Part shown: positions 8,941 to 21,084 of the stretch, one piece after another | Layout of the letters: every line of letters starts with the position of its first letter | Position numbering within the stretch: the first letter of the stretch is position 1 | DNA from: Burkholderiales bacterium | GTDB lineage: Bacteria; Pseudomonadota; Gammaproteobacteria; Burkholderiales; Burkholderiaceae_C | Direction: 5' to 3' | Length of the DNA: 53,933 nt | Assembly (NCBI GenBank): GCA_016185015.1 | Contig: JACPOI010000059.1 | Coordinates: forward strand, 1 to 53,933 | Notes under the pieces: generated by a model | Databases searched by the model: none | What the model was told of the DNA's origin: nothing | The model's input: only the letters and a program-made list of their open reading frames with translations | Translations under genes and position numbers: made by a program

Positions 8941-10554
8941 TCACTCCCACTCGATGGTGGCCGGCGGCTTGGAGCTGACGTCGTAGGTGACGCGGTTGAT
9001 GCCACGCACCTCGTTGATGATGCGGCTCGAGACCTTCTTGAGCAGCGCGTAGGGCAGCTCGGCCCAGTCGGCGGTCATGAAGTCGCTGGTCTGTACGGCA
9101 CGCAGGGCCACCACGTAGTCGTAGGTGCGGCCGTCGCCCATCACGCCCACGCTCTTGACCGGCAGGAAGACCGTGAAAGCCTGGCTGGTCAGCTCGTACC
9201 AGGTCTTGCCGGAATTCGGGTCGATGGTCGAGCGCAGTTCCTCGATGAAGATGGCATCCGCCCGGCGCAGCAGGTCGGCGTAATCCTTCTTCACTTCACC
9301 CAGGATGCGCACGCCCAGGCCCGGGCCCGGGAAGGGATGGCGATAGACCATGTCATGCGGCAGGCCCAGGGCCACGCCGAGTTCGCGCACCTCGTCCTTG
9401 AACAGGTCGCGCAGCGGCTCCAGCAGCTTGAGGCCCAACTGTTCCGGCAAGCCGCCCACGTTGTGGTGGCTCTTGATGGTGACGGCCTTCTTGCTCTTGG
9501 CACCACCGGACTCGATGACGTCGGGGTAGATGGTTCCTTGCGCCAGCCATTTGGCACCCTTGGCGCCCTCGCCCTTGAGCTTGGCCGCTTCGGCCTTGAA
9601 AACGTCCACGAAGAGGCCGCCGATGATCTTGCGCTTCTGCTCGGGTTCGCTGACACCGGCCAGCTTGCCCAGGAAGAGCTCGCTGGCATCGACGCGGATT
9701 ACCTTGGCGTGGAGCTTGCCGGCGAACATGTCCATGACCATGTCACCCTCGTTCAGACGCAACAGGCCGTGATCGACGAACACGCAGGTCAGCTGGTCGC
9801 CGATGGCACGGTGGATCAGCGCCGCAGCCACGGAGGAGTCGACCCCGCCCGACAGGCCCAGAATGACCTCCTCGTCACCCACCTGCTGGCGGATGGACTC
9901 CACGGCTTCCTTGACGTGGTCACGCATGACCCAGTCGGCGCGGGTGGCGCAGATCTCCAGCACGAAGCGCTCCAGCATGGCGCGGCCCTGCACGGTGTGC
10001 GTGACTTCCGGGTGGAACTGCACGGCGTAGAAGCGGCGCTGCTCGTCGGCCATGCCGGCGATGGGGCAGCTGGGCGTGGAAGCCATGAGCTTGAAGCCGG
10101 GCGGGAAGGCCGTGACCTTGTCGCCATGGCTCATCCAGACCTTGAGCATGCCGTGGCCTTCGGGCGTCGTGAAATCGGCGATGTCCTTCAGCAGGGCCGT
10201 GTGGCCATGTGCGCGCACCTCGGCGTAACCGAACTCGCGCTGGTGGCCGCTTTCCACCTTGCCACCCAGCTGCTGAGCCATGGTCTGCATGCCGTAGCAG
10301 ATGCCCAGCACCGGCACACCCAGTTCAAACACGGCCTGGGGCGCCTTGTCGGTCGTTTCCTCGTAGACGCTGGCGTGGCTGCCGGAAAGGATCACGCCCT
10401 TGAGCTGGCCATCGGCCGCGAACTGTCGCACCCAGTCATCCGTGACATCACAGGGATGGACCTCGCAGTACACATGGGCTTCGCGCACGCGGCGCGCGAT
10501 CAGCTGGGTGACCTGGGAGCCGAAATCGAGGATGAGGATCTTCTGGTGTTGCAT
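8941..10554 (-). CDS. guaA: GMP synthase (glutamine-hydrolysing)
   Basis: The 537-residue enzyme converts XMP, glutamine and ATP to GMP. The N-terminal class I glutamine amidotransferase has Cys86 in LGICYGMQ and His/Glu in FHPEVTHT. The ATP-pyrophosphatase domain has the P-loop SGGVDSS, and the C-terminal dimerisation domain ends in PPATIEWE, the normal terminus. The length is normal. It lies downstream of guaB on the same strand, with an 84-bp gap that holds a hairpin, giving a guaB-guaA operon for the two steps from IMP to GMP. Confidence 0.98.
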   Translation of the reverse strand: MQHQKILILDFGSQVTQLIARRVREAHVYCEVHPCDVTDDWVRQFAADGQLKGVILSGSHASVYEETTDKAPQAVFELGVPVLGICYGMQTMAQQLGGKVESGHQREFGYAEVRAHGHTALLKDIADFTTPEGHGMLKVWMSHGDKVTAFPPGFKLMASTPSCPIAGMADEQRRFYAVQFHPEVTHTVQGRAMLERFVLEICATRADWVMRDHVKEAVESIRQQVGDEEVILGLSGGVDSSVAAALIHRAIGDQLTCVFVDHGLLRLNEGDMVMDMFAGKLHAKVIRVDASELFLGKLAGVSEPEQKRKIIGGLFVDVFKAEAAKLKGEGAKGAKWLAQGTIYPDVIESGGAKSKKAVTIKSHHNVGGLPEQLGLKLLEPLRDLFKDEVRELGVALGLPHDMVYRHPFPGPGLGVRILGEVKKDYADLLRRADAIFIEELRSTIDPNSGKTWYELTSQAFTVFLPVKSVGVMGDGRTYDYVVALRAVQTSDFMTADWAELPYALLKKVSSRIINEVRGINRVTYDVSSKPPATIEWE

Positions 10555-10591
10555 GGCGGTACAGAAACGGTGCGGTCCATCTGAAAGGCAA

Positions 10592-10624
10592 AGGCCCGAA
10601 CGCCTTGGATGGGGGTTCGGGCCT
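10592..10624 (-). terminator. Intercistronic hairpin between guaB and guaA
   Basis: AGGCCCGAAC (10592-10601) and GTTCGGGCCT (10615-10624) are perfect 10-bp inverted complements with a 13-nt loop. On the minus strand the stem is followed by a T-rich stretch (TTTGCCTTTC), so it could act as a partial terminator or as an mRNA-stability hairpin lowering guaA expression relative to guaB. No second promoter for guaA is obvious in the gap. Confidence 0.55.
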
Positions 10625-10638
10625 GGGCTGCGGTTTTC

Positions 10639-12183
<1,545 letters not shown>

Positions 12184-12196
12184 CTACACTGCTGTC

Positions 12197-12679
12197 ATGA
12201 AACCGATCCGCCCCCTGATCTGCTTGGCCCTGTGCCTTTATGCGCTCACGGCCAGCGCCCAATGGCAATGGATGGACAAGGACGGCCGCAAGGTCTTCAG
12301 CGACCGGGCGCCGCCGTCCGATATCCCCGAAAAAAATATCCTAAAGCGCCCAGGCAGCCGCGGCAGCTCTGCGCCCGTGGCGGCGCCGGCAGCGGCGGCA
12401 CCCATGGCGGCCCCGGTTGCGGGCGTGGACAAATCCCTGCAAGAAAAGAAGAAGCAGGTCGAGGATGCCGAAGCTGCCAAACGCAAGGCCGATGAGGAGC
12501 GCAACGCCCGCGCCATGGCCGACACCTGCAGCCGGGCCCAGCAAGCCAAATCCGGGCTGGATTCCGGCGCACGCATGGCGCGCACGAACGAAAAAGGCGA
12601 ACGCGAGTTCATGGACGAAGCCGCCCGCGCCGCCGAAGGCGAACGCCTGCAGGGCATCATCAACGAGAACTGCAAGTAG
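12197..12679 (+). CDS. Exported DUF4124 domain protein
   Basis: The 160-residue protein starts with a Sec signal peptide ([22 protein letters not shown]), so the mature protein is periplasmic. It is followed immediately by the DUF4124 core [18 protein letters not shown], a short beta-rich module common in betaproteobacteria. A low-complexity Ala/Pro linker (about residues 58-76) leads to a charged coiled-coil region ([19 protein letters not shown]). The function of the family is unknown. The start at 12197 is chosen because it begins the signal peptide; the frame remains open far upstream but inside guaB. It abuts rnfH, convergent, with no gap. Confidence 0.85.
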   Translation: MKPIRPLICLALCLYALTASAQWQWMDKDGRKVFSDRAPPSDIPEKNILKRPGSRGSSAPVAAPAAAAPMAAPVAGVDKSLQEKKKQVEDAEAAKRKADEERNARAMADTCSRAQQAKSGLDSGARMARTNEKGEREFMDEAARAAEGERLQGIINENCK

Positions 12680-13015
12680 TCAGTAGCCCGACTTGGCCCC
12701 GGCCCGTTTGTTGGCAAACAGGCCGGCCCGGCCGGCGCCCTGCTTGGCAAAACGCTCGCGTCGCGCCACCTTGGGGTCGATGCGCAGGGGACGATAGACC
12801 TCGACCCGGTCCTGTGCGCGCAGCACCTGCTCACGCGTCGCCTTGCGACCCCAGACCCCCACCGGTGCATGCAAGAGGTCGAGCTCCGGATACTTGCCGG
12901 CCAGGCCGCTGGCCTGCAGAGCCTGTGCCAAGGTGCTCCCGGCCGGCAGGCGCAGGGGAATCTCGCACACCTGGCGCGCAAGCGGCGCATAGGCGACCAC
13001 GATCTCGATGTCCAT
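12680..13015 (-). CDS. rnfH: RnfH family protein (UPF0125)
   Basis: The 111-residue protein has a ubiquitin-like beta-grasp RnfH core, recognisable from MDIEIVVAYAP, LPAGSTLAQALQASGL, VGVWGRKATREQVLRAQDRVEVYRPL and the closing DPKVARRERF. The family pairs with RatA (the older ratB name) and is of uncertain function. The start at 13015 lies one base after the ratA stop, indicating translational coupling; an in-frame ATG four codons upstream overlaps ratA and is less likely. The C-terminal tail is basic. Confidence 0.9.
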   Translation of the reverse strand: MDIEIVVAYAPLARQVCEIPLRLPAGSTLAQALQASGLAGKYPELDLLHAPVGVWGRKATREQVLRAQDRVEVYRPLRIDPKVARRERFAKQGAGRAGLFANKRAGAKSGY

Positions 13016-13016
13016 C

Positions 13017-13460
13017 TCAGACCCCATAGACCTTTTCGGCCCGCTTGACGAAGGCATCGACCAGGCTGGCGGCAATCTTGTCGAACACCGGGCCGACCAG
13101 CCTGCCCAGCAGCGCATTGGAAAAACCGTAGTTCAAGGTCAGCTCGACCTTGCAGGCGCGCTGATCGCCCTCACCCACTGGCAGGAAATTCCATCGGCCT
13201 TCAAGCTGCGAAAACGGCCCCTTGACGAGTTCCATCCGCACTTCGCTGCCCGGCACGTGGGTATTGCGCGTGGTGAAGCTCTGGTGGATGCCGCTGAACG
13301 CAATGCCGACCTCAGCCGTCGCACCGCCCTCATGGGCCTCGATGATGCGAGCGTGATCGCACCAGGGCAGGAACGCCGGATAGTCGGCCACGCCGACGAC
13401 CAGCGCGTACATTTCCTGTGGGCTGTACCAGATCAGAACGGACTTGTGGACGGTTTTCAT
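13017..13460 (-). CDS. ratA: RatA, START-like coenzyme Q-binding / ribosome association toxin family protein
   Basis: The 147-residue protein, read from MKTVHKSVLIWYSP, belongs to the COQ10/RatA branch of the START fold: MYALVVGVADYPAFLPWC near the N-terminus, then GIHQSFTTRN, GPFSQLEGRW and LVGPVFDKIAASLVDAFVKRA. In E. coli RatA was reported to block 70S assembly, while other members are ubiquinone-binding chaperones; sequence alone cannot decide. An upstream ATG at 13484 would add eight residues. The gene is divergent from smpB, the arrangement seen across beta- and gammaproteobacteria. Confidence 0.92.
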   Translation of the reverse strand: MKTVHKSVLIWYSPQEMYALVVGVADYPAFLPWCDHARIIEAHEGGATAEVGIAFSGIHQSFTTRNTHVPGSEVRMELVKGPFSQLEGRWNFLPVGEGDQRACKVELTLNYGFSNALLGRLVGPVFDKIAASLVDAFVKRAEKVYGV

Positions 13461-13525
13461 AGAATGCTGGACTCGCAGGCCCAAACTGAATTGTAAGTTT
13501 GCTGCCCGCCCCCATTTGAGACTCC

Positions 13526-13999
13526 ATGGCCAAAAAACCCGAAACGCCCGCCCGCATTGCCGACAACAAGAAGGCCATCTTCAATTATTTCATCGAGGAA
13601 CGCTTCGAGGCCGGCATGGTGCTGGAGGGCTGGGAGGTCAAGGCCGTGCGTGAAGGCAAGGTGCAGCTGACCGACGGCTACGTGGTGATCCGCGATGGCG
13701 AGATGTACATCATCGGCTGCCAGATCAATGCGCTCAAGACCGCCTCCACCCACGTACGACCGGATGCCGTTCGCACCAAGAAGCTGCTGCTCAAGAAGGA
13801 CGAGATCCGTCGCCTGATCGGCAAGGTCGAGCAGAAGGGCTACACCCTGGTGCCGCTGAACCTGCACTGGAAAAACAACAAGATCAAATGCGAGATCGGC
13901 CTGGCCAAAGGCAAGGCCGAACACGACAAGCGCGACACCATTAAGGACCGCGAAGGCAAACGCGAGGTGGAGCGGGCCATGAAAAGCCGAAGTCGCTGA
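13526..13999 (+). CDS. smpB: SsrA-binding protein SmpB
   Basis: The 157-residue trans-translation factor binds tmRNA and delivers it to stalled ribosomes. Conserved segments are [34 protein letters not shown], the [12 protein letters not shown] loop and the basic C-terminal helix [20 protein letters not shown] that enters the decoding site. The length is normal. It is divergent from ratA across 65 bp. No tmRNA gene was found in the window. Confidence 0.97.
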   Translation: MAKKPETPARIADNKKAIFNYFIEERFEAGMVLEGWEVKAVREGKVQLTDGYVVIRDGEMYIIGCQINALKTASTHVRPDAVRTKKLLLKKDEIRRLIGKVEQKGYTLVPLNLHWKNNKIKCEIGLAKGKAEHDKRDTIKDREGKREVERAMKSRSR

Positions 14000-14016
14000 T
14001 TTATTTTCGGCCGCAT

Positions 14017-14045
14017 GGAATAAACCGGGGGGCGCAGGCGTTTAT
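14017..14045 (+). promoter_or_regulatory. Candidate ECF-type promoter upstream of the COG4315 lipoprotein
   Basis: GGAATAAA (14017-14024) and CGTTTAT (14039-14045) are separated by 14 bp and sit about 44 bp before the lipoprotein ATG. The layout resembles promoters read by ECF sigma factors, and an ECF sigma gene lies just downstream. A related GGTATAAA occurs at 14504-14511 before that sigma gene. The link is inferred; no consensus for this sigma group is known to me. Confidence 0.3.
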
Positions 14046-14088
14046 CCGGTTGAGCACGCTTTTGTGCCGCAACCCGTCGGAGATGACC

Positions 14089-14484
14089 ATGGCATTGACC
14101 GCCCCCCGCGCCAAGCGCGCCTTCCTGCTTCTGACCCTGTCCACAGCCCTTTTCGCCGGCTGTGCCTCCATGGCCGCCGGCCCGGCCAAGGTGGCCGATG
14201 GCGTGCTGACCGGCCCCAACGGCATGACGCTCTACACCTTCGACCGCGACACCGCCGGCAGCGGCAAATCCGTCTGCAACGGTCCCTGCGCCACCAACTG
14301 GCCCCCTCTGATGGCTGGCGACATGGACCAGGCCAGCGGCGACTACAGCGTCATCACGCGCGATGACGGCAAGAAGCAGTGGGCCTTCAAGGGCAAGCCG
14401 CTGTACTTCTGGGCCAAGGACATGAAGCCCGGCGACCGCACCGGTGACGGTTTCAACAAGGTCTGGCAACTGGCCCGCCCCTGA
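14089..14484 (+). CDS. COG4315-type secreted-repeat lipoprotein
   Basis: The 131-residue protein has a lipoprotein signal peptide ending in the lipobox LFAGC (Cys25). The mature part carries two copies of the COG4315 secreted repeat, one around GMTLYTFDRDTAGSGKSVC and one around GKPLYFWAKDMKPGD, with a CNGPCATNWPP cysteine motif between. The family is of unknown function and commonly lies beside ECF sigma / anti-sigma genes, as here. The ATG at 14089 is preferred over 14083 because GGAG lies six bases upstream. Probably anchored in the outer or inner membrane facing the periplasm. Confidence 0.87.
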   Translation: MALTAPRAKRAFLLLTLSTALFAGCASMAAGPAKVADGVLTGPNGMTLYTFDRDTAGSGKSVCNGPCATNWPPLMAGDMDQASGDYSVITRDDGKKQWAFKGKPLYFWAKDMKPGDRTGDGFNKVWQLARP

Positions 14485-14523
14485 GCCCGATCGGGCGGTG
14501 AGCGGTATAAAGTTCGTCCATCG

Positions 14524-15069
14524 ATGAACCGCCAACCCCTGATCGCGCACATCCCCGCCTTGCGCCGCTACGCCCGCGCGCTGAGCGGGGACGCCTGGGC
14601 CGCCGACGACCTGGTGCAGGACACGCTGGAGCGCGCCTGCACCAAATGGCGGTTGTGGCTGGTGGGCTCGGATCTGCGAGCCTGGCTGTTCACCATCATG
14701 CACAACCTGTATGTGAGCCAGGTCCGCCAACGGGTGCGCCAGGGTGACCTGGCCCATCCGGTGGACCTGGCTGAACTCAACCAGGAACCCGCGGCGCCCG
14801 CGTCCTACGCGGACAGCGCCATCGACCTGCAACGCTGCCTGCTGCGCCTGCCCGATGAACAGCGCGTGGTGTTGCTGCTGGTCACCCTGGAAGACCTGTC
14901 CTATGCCGAAGTCGCGAAGATCACGGGCGTGCCGGTGGGCACGGTGATGTCGCGCCTGTCGCGGGCGCGCAGCCGGCTGCAGGAACTGATGGACGCATCG
15001 GCACCCCCATCGGTCCGCAGCGTTGCAGTCACCGAATCCGAAGTGCCGCCTTTGCGGCGCCTGAAATGA
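14524..15069 (+). CDS. ECF-family RNA polymerase sigma factor
   Basis: The 181-residue sigma factor has region 2 (DDLVQDTLERAC and LRAWLFTIMHNLYVSQVR) and region 4 (LRLPDEQRVVLLLVTLEDLSYAEVAKITGVPVGTVMSRLSRAR) joined by a short linker with no region 3, the ECF layout. It lies 39 bp after the lipoprotein and 15 bp before the predicted anti-sigma factor, so all three are likely co-regulated. The inducing signal is unknown, but the periplasmic proteins on either side suggest an envelope or oxidative cue. Confidence 0.93.
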   Translation: MNRQPLIAHIPALRRYARALSGDAWAADDLVQDTLERACTKWRLWLVGSDLRAWLFTIMHNLYVSQVRQRVRQGDLAHPVDLAELNQEPAAPASYADSAIDLQRCLLRLPDEQRVVLLLVTLEDLSYAEVAKITGVPVGTVMSRLSRARSRLQELMDASAPPSVRSVAVTESEVPPLRRLK

Positions 15070-15084
15070 AAACCGAAGACCGCC

Positions 15085-15894
15085 ATGGATAAGCGCCCCG
15101 GCCACCCTGTTCCCGAAACCGAACTGCATGCCCTGCTCGACGGCCGGCTCGATGCCGACGAGCGGGCCGATCTCCAACGCCGGTTGGCGCTGGATCCGCA
15201 GGCCAGCGCCACGCTGCAAGCCTGGCAGCGCCAGCGCGACGCCTTGCGCGGCCTGCATGGGGACGTGCTGGCCGAACCCGTCCCGGCCTCCTTGCTGGCC
15301 GCTGCTGGCCAGGCGCAGCAAGCCCGCCAGCAGATGCAGCAGTGGTGGCGCTGGGGCGGCATGGCGGCCAGCGTGGCCCTGGCGTTTGGCCTGGGCTGGT
15401 TCACGCATGGGCAGCAGCAGGGATCGGCGGCCGCGTTGCTGGCCCGCCAGCAGCCGGCACCCGAGTTCGTGCACCAGGCAGCGTTGGCGCATGCGGTCTA
15501 TGTGCCTGAAGTCCGCCATCCGGTCGAGGTGAGCTCAGCGCAGGAAGAGCATCTGGTGCAGTGGTTGTCCAAACGCCTGGGCCGTCCGCTCAAGCTGCCC
15601 CGGCTGAACGAGCATGGCTACGAGCTGGTCGGCGGCCGCCTGCTGCCAGGCGACGAAGGCGCCCGCGCCCAGTTCATGTACCAGAATGCGCGCGGCGAGC
15701 GTGTGACGCTTTATCTGGGCAGCACGCCTGCAAAGGTCAGCGGGGGCGGTGCCAGCGCGGAATTCCGTTACAGCGCGGATGGCCCGGTCCCGGGCTTCTA
15801 CTGGGTGGAAGAAGGTTTTGCCTACGCTCTGTCAGGCACGCTGACGCGTCCGCAATTGCTGCAACTGGCGCAGGCGGTCTACCACCAGCTCTGA
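15085..15894 (+). CDS. Membrane-anchored anti-sigma factor
   Basis: The 269-residue protein begins with a cytosolic sigma-binding region (ELHALLDGRLDADERADLQRRL) of the COG5662 type. A single transmembrane helix lies near residues 92-110 (WRWGGMAASVALAFGLGWF), followed by a periplasmic domain of about 150 residues (HPVEVSSAQEEHLVQWLSKRLG ... GFYWVEEGFAYALSG) found in this anti-sigma group. It follows the ECF sigma gene by 15 bp. It has no zinc-binding HxxxCxxC motif, so it would not be a ZAS-type redox sensor. Confidence 0.88.
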   Translation: MDKRPGHPVPETELHALLDGRLDADERADLQRRLALDPQASATLQAWQRQRDALRGLHGDVLAEPVPASLLAAAGQAQQARQQMQQWWRWGGMAASVALAFGLGWFTHGQQQGSAAALLARQQPAPEFVHQAALAHAVYVPEVRHPVEVSSAQEEHLVQWLSKRLGRPLKLPRLNEHGYELVGGRLLPGDEGARAQFMYQNARGERVTLYLGSTPAKVSGGGASAEFRYSADGPVPGFYWVEEGFAYALSGTLTRPQLLQLAQAVYHQL

Positions 15895-15916
15895 GAGCCT
15901 GTTCACGGTCTCTGAG

Positions 15917-17032
15917 TCAGGCCAGTTCGCGCAGCGGATGCGCGTGCGCCGGCCAGGGCGAGGCGAAGAAGCCGTCCACCATGACAGGCGTGACCTCTTC
16001 CAGGCGCGATGGGCTCCATTTCGGCGCGCGGTCCTTGTCGATCACCAGGGCGCGTATGCCTTCCATGGTGTCGGTCGCCGTCATGTAGCGATCCTGGTGG
16101 CGCATGTTGAAACAGTGGCGCACCATGTCGCGTTCCAGGCGCAACTCGTCGGCCAGGCTCATCTCGGCCCCGCGGCGGATCTGCTGCAGGGTGACCTCCA
16201 GCATCAGCGGTGAATGCGTGCGCAGGGCCTTGACCGTGCCGGCCGCCCACTCGCCGCTTTCCTTTTCCAGCGCCTGCACGATATGCAGTACGTCGGGTTG
16301 CTCGAAGCAGCGGCTTATGGTGTCCAACGGCAGCTCAGCTGCCGGCGCGGCGGCGCCATAACCTTGTTGCCAGGCCTGCAGGCTGGCCGCGTCAAAACTC
16401 GCCAGACCGGCCAGTGCATCCCAGGCCTCACCGATGCGGGCCGCATCGAAGCAGACATCGGCCAGTTGCAGCGCCAGTGCGTCGCCGGCACCAATGACCT
16501 CACTGGTCAGGGCCAGCCACTCGCCTCCATGGCGCGGGCAACGCGCCAGGAACCAGCCGCCGCCGACATCGGGGAACAGGCCGATATTGGTCTCGGGCAT
16601 GGCCATCTTGGTCCTGGGCGTGACGATGCGCAGCTTCGCCCCCTGCGAAATGCCCATGCCGCCGCCCATGACCACCCCGTCCATGAAGGCGATGTAGGGC
16701 TTGGGATAGTGGTGGATCAGGTGGTTGAGGGCATATTCCTCGGTGAAGAAGTCTTCCAGCTCAGCGTCGCCACGCAGCACGGCCTGATGGAAGAAACGGA
16801 TGTCGCCACCGGCGCAGAAAGCACCAAAAGCGCCCTCCTTGCCCATACCGCGAATCGCCACCGCCTGCACCTGTGGGTCCTCGCGCCAGGCCAGCAGCGC
16901 CGCGGCCAGGGCCCGGATCATGGGCAGGGACAAGGCGTTGAACGCACGTGGGCGGTTCAAGGTGATGCAGCCGAGATGGCCGCGAACTTCGGTTTGCACC
17001 TCGGGACAGGTGTAGGCAATGGGGAATGTCAT
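15917..17032 (-). CDS. Enoyl-CoA hydratase/isomerase family protein, probable 3-hydroxyisobutyryl-CoA hydrolase
   Basis: The 371-residue crotonase-fold protein matches the HIBCH subgroup by length and motifs: GAFCAGGDIRFF (oxyanion hole), GVVMGGGMGISQGA, and PETNIGLFPDVGGGWFL with the catalytic Glu and Asp. It continues with the extended C-terminal part of that group, including SRCFEQPDVLHIV. HIBCH releases 3-hydroxyisobutyrate in valine breakdown. Its ATG overlaps the stop of the DMT transporter by four bases. No other valine-pathway genes are visible, so the substrate is inferred from subgroup only. Confidence 0.87.
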   Translation of the reverse strand: MTFPIAYTCPEVQTEVRGHLGCITLNRPRAFNALSLPMIRALAAALLAWREDPQVQAVAIRGMGKEGAFGAFCAGGDIRFFHQAVLRGDAELEDFFTEEYALNHLIHHYPKPYIAFMDGVVMGGGMGISQGAKLRIVTPRTKMAMPETNIGLFPDVGGGWFLARCPRHGGEWLALTSEVIGAGDALALQLADVCFDAARIGEAWDALAGLASFDAASLQAWQQGYGAAAPAAELPLDTISRCFEQPDVLHIVQALEKESGEWAAGTVKALRTHSPLMLEVTLQQIRRGAEMSLADELRLERDMVRHCFNMRHQDRYMTATDTMEGIRALVIDKDRAPKWSPSRLEEVTPVMVDGFFASPWPAHAHPLRELA

Positions 17033-17904
17033 CGTTTTTTCTTCCAGACCATCAACTCATTGGCGACCAGGGCAAACAGCACCAAGGCGCCGCCTTGCAG
17101 CACGGTTGCAGCCGGCTGCTCACCGGCACCGAGCCAGACCAGCAGGATGCCGAAAATGATTTCCAGCTGCGCCAACAGGGAAATTTCGGGTGCCTTGAGC
17201 ACACGTGCACAGATCACCAGCAGCGTGCAAGGGATGGCCAACTGGACCAGGCCCAGGAGGGCCAGCAGGCCGATGTCGTGCCCGGTGGCTTGCAGGGGCA
17301 GCGCCAGCGGCAAGGTGACCAGCGCCGACAGGATGCCGCCGACCAGCACCGAAGGCACCAGATCCACGTCCTCGCCTTTGGCGTGGGCGTGCTGCACCAC
17401 GATCCAGTTGATGGCCGCACTCAGCGGTACAAACAGCGCAACGAACAGACCCAGGCCACTGTCGCTGCCCAGCTGCCCGCCAAACATCCAGGCCATGCCT
17501 GCGCCAGCCAGCGTGATGGCCGCCCAGGTGAACCAGGCAATACGCTGACGCAGGAAGAGCCAGGCCAGCAGCGCGGTGAACAGGGGGTTGAGCGAGGAGA
17601 TGACCAGCACCCCGGCCACGCTGGTCATGGTCAGGGCCAGCATGAAGGAGGTGAACATGGCGCTCCAGCACAGGCCGGACCACCAGAGTGCTGCCGGCGC
17701 GCTGCGCAGCTGACGCCAGACGGCGTGCGGACCACGCCACAGCGGCAGGATCACAAGCAGCGAGAGTGCCGTGAAGAAACTGCGCCAGAAGGTGACTTCA
17801 AAGCTGCGTGCCGCCTCCAGCTGCCGCGTGACGACACCGGCGATGGACCACATCAGGGTCACCGCCACCATCACCCACACGGCACGCTGATGCGTGAGCT
17901 TCAT
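17029..17904 (-). CDS. EamA/DMT-family inner-membrane transporter
   Basis: The 291-residue protein has ten predicted hydrophobic helices arranged as two EamA repeats. The first includes WSIAGVVTRQLEAARSFEVTFWRSFFTAL and SSLNPLFTALLAWLFLRQRI, and the second ends with LEIIFGILLVWLGAGEQP. Members export metabolites and amino acids; the substrate cannot be read from sequence. It sits 23 bp after typA on the same strand and is coupled to the HIBCH-like gene by an ATGA overlap. Confidence 0.9.
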   Translation of the reverse strand: MKLTHQRAVWVMVAVTLMWSIAGVVTRQLEAARSFEVTFWRSFFTALSLLVILPLWRGPHAVWRQLRSAPAALWWSGLCWSAMFTSFMLALTMTSVAGVLVISSLNPLFTALLAWLFLRQRIAWFTWAAITLAGAGMAWMFGGQLGSDSGLGLFVALFVPLSAAINWIVVQHAHAKGEDVDLVPSVLVGGILSALVTLPLALPLQATGHDIGLLALLGLVQLAIPCTLLVICARVLKAPEISLLAQLEIIFGILLVWLGAGEQPAATVLQGGALVLFALVANELMVWKKKR

Positions 17905-17927
17905 CGCCCTTCAGGCCAGGCTGGCGC

Positions 17928-19753
<1,826 letters not shown>

Positions 19754-19757
<4 letters not shown>

Positions 19758-20704
19758 GGTTGGCTTTCCAGGATTTGTTGGATTTCGATCGGGCTCAACA
19801 GACGCCCGGGTATGAGTTCCCCCGCCTTGACATGGGCAGTGCCCAGCAAGGCATGGGGTTGGCTGCCGTAGACAGCCACTTGTTCGGTATCGGGCCAGCC
19901 GCCGCGTCGGCGCAGACCGCTGAGGAAACGACCGGCATTCTCCGTGTCCAGGGTGACGGCGGTATGACCGTCCAGCAGCGCATCGACCGGCTTGAGCTGC
20001 ACGGGGCGTTCGGCCTCGTCCATGCGCTCCAGTCCTTCCAGGGTCACGCACTGGGTCTGGTCAAAAGCGCCGGTCGCGATGCGACGCAACGCCACCAGAT
20101 GGCCGCCGCAGCCCAGGGCCTCGCCGATGTCTTCACCCAGGGTGCGGATATAGGTGCCCTTGCTGCACTTCACATGCAGGCGCAGAAACGGCGCCTCGCC
20201 CTGCAACTGGACCTCCAGCAGTTCCAGCTCATGGATCACCACGTCGCGCGGCTCGCGCTCGACGGTCTCGCCCTCGCGGGCATATTCGTACAGCGCCTTG
20301 CCGTCTTTCTTGAGCGCGCTGTGCATGGGCGGCACCTGGCGGATCGGCCCCATGAACTGGTCCAGCACCTCGACCACCTGGCCCAGGGTGCAGGTCACCG
20401 GACGGGTTTCGACGACCTCACCCTCGGCGTCGGCCGTGCTGGTGCGCACGCCCAGTCGCACCGTGGTCTCGTAGGTCTTGTCGGCATCCAGGTGCAGCTG
20501 GCTGAACTTGGTAGCGGCGCCGAAGCAGATGGGCAGCACCCCGGTGGCCAGCGGGTCGAGCGTCCCGGTGTGGCCAGCCTTTTCGGCACGCAGGAGCCAC
20601 TTGGCTTTCTGCAAAGCGTTGTTGCTCGAAATTCCGAGCGGTTTGTCCAGCAAGAGCACCCCATGCACAGGGCGCCGTTGCACCCTGGTGCGTGGCGCTT
20701 GCAT
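19754..20704 (-). CDS. truB: tRNA pseudouridine(55) synthase
   Basis: The 316-residue enzyme makes pseudouridine-55 in the T-loop of tRNAs. The catalytic Asp50 is in [12 protein letters not shown], with supporting motifs [33 protein letters not shown] and [13 protein letters not shown]. The C-terminal part (residues 230-316) includes the PUA-like region. It starts two bases after the rbfA stop and overlaps typA, in the standard infB-rbfA-truB order. Confidence 0.96.
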
Positions 20705-20706
20705 GC

Positions 20707-21081
20707 TTACCCCTCGTCTTTGGAACGCGATGCGACCGCCTGCGCGATCAGCGCATTCATGTCGGCAGCCCGCTCGGTGGTGCGGTCGAAGAGGAAGTGC
20801 AGGGTCGGCACGGTGTGGATGTGCAGGCGCTTGAACAGGCCGTTACGCAGGAAGCCGGCCGCCTGGTTCAGCGCGTCCTGCGTTTCCTGCGGGTCACCGA
20901 TCAGCACGCTGAAATACACCTTGGCGTGCGCGTAGTCGGGCGTGACTTCGACGCTTTGCAGCGTCACCATGCCCACGCGCGGGTCTTTCAACTCGCGCGC
21001 GATCAACTCCGTCAGATCACGCTGGATCTGATCGGCGACCTTGAAGCCGCGGTTCGGAGTGGATGACTTCTTGGCCGGCAT
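20707..21081 (-). CDS. rbfA: Ribosome-binding factor A
   Basis: This 124-residue KH-like protein assists 30S maturation and 16S 5'-end processing. Recognisable segments are [44 protein letters not shown] (in part) and [21 protein letters not shown]. The N-terminus is short and basic. It starts three bases after the infB stop, giving tight translational coupling within the operon. Confidence 0.96.
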   Translation of the reverse strand: MPAKKSSTPNRGFKVADQIQRDLTELIARELKDPRVGMVTLQSVEVTPDYAHAKVYFSVLIGDPQETQDALNQAAGFLRNGLFKRLHIHTVPTLHFLFDRTTERAADMNALIAQAVASRSKDEG

Positions 21082-21084
21082 GGT

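Noticed and set aside
15894-15908. AGAGCCTGTTCACGG also occurs at 45192-45206, each just at a gene end
   Set aside because: A 15-base match is near chance expectation for 54 kb of GC-rich sequence on both strands; flanks do not align and no secondary structure is shared.
16214-17548. A 444-codon plus-strand frame opposite the HIBCH-like and DMT genes
   Set aside because: It spans two real minus-strand genes and their ATGA overlap, with no recognisable motif; an antisense artefact.
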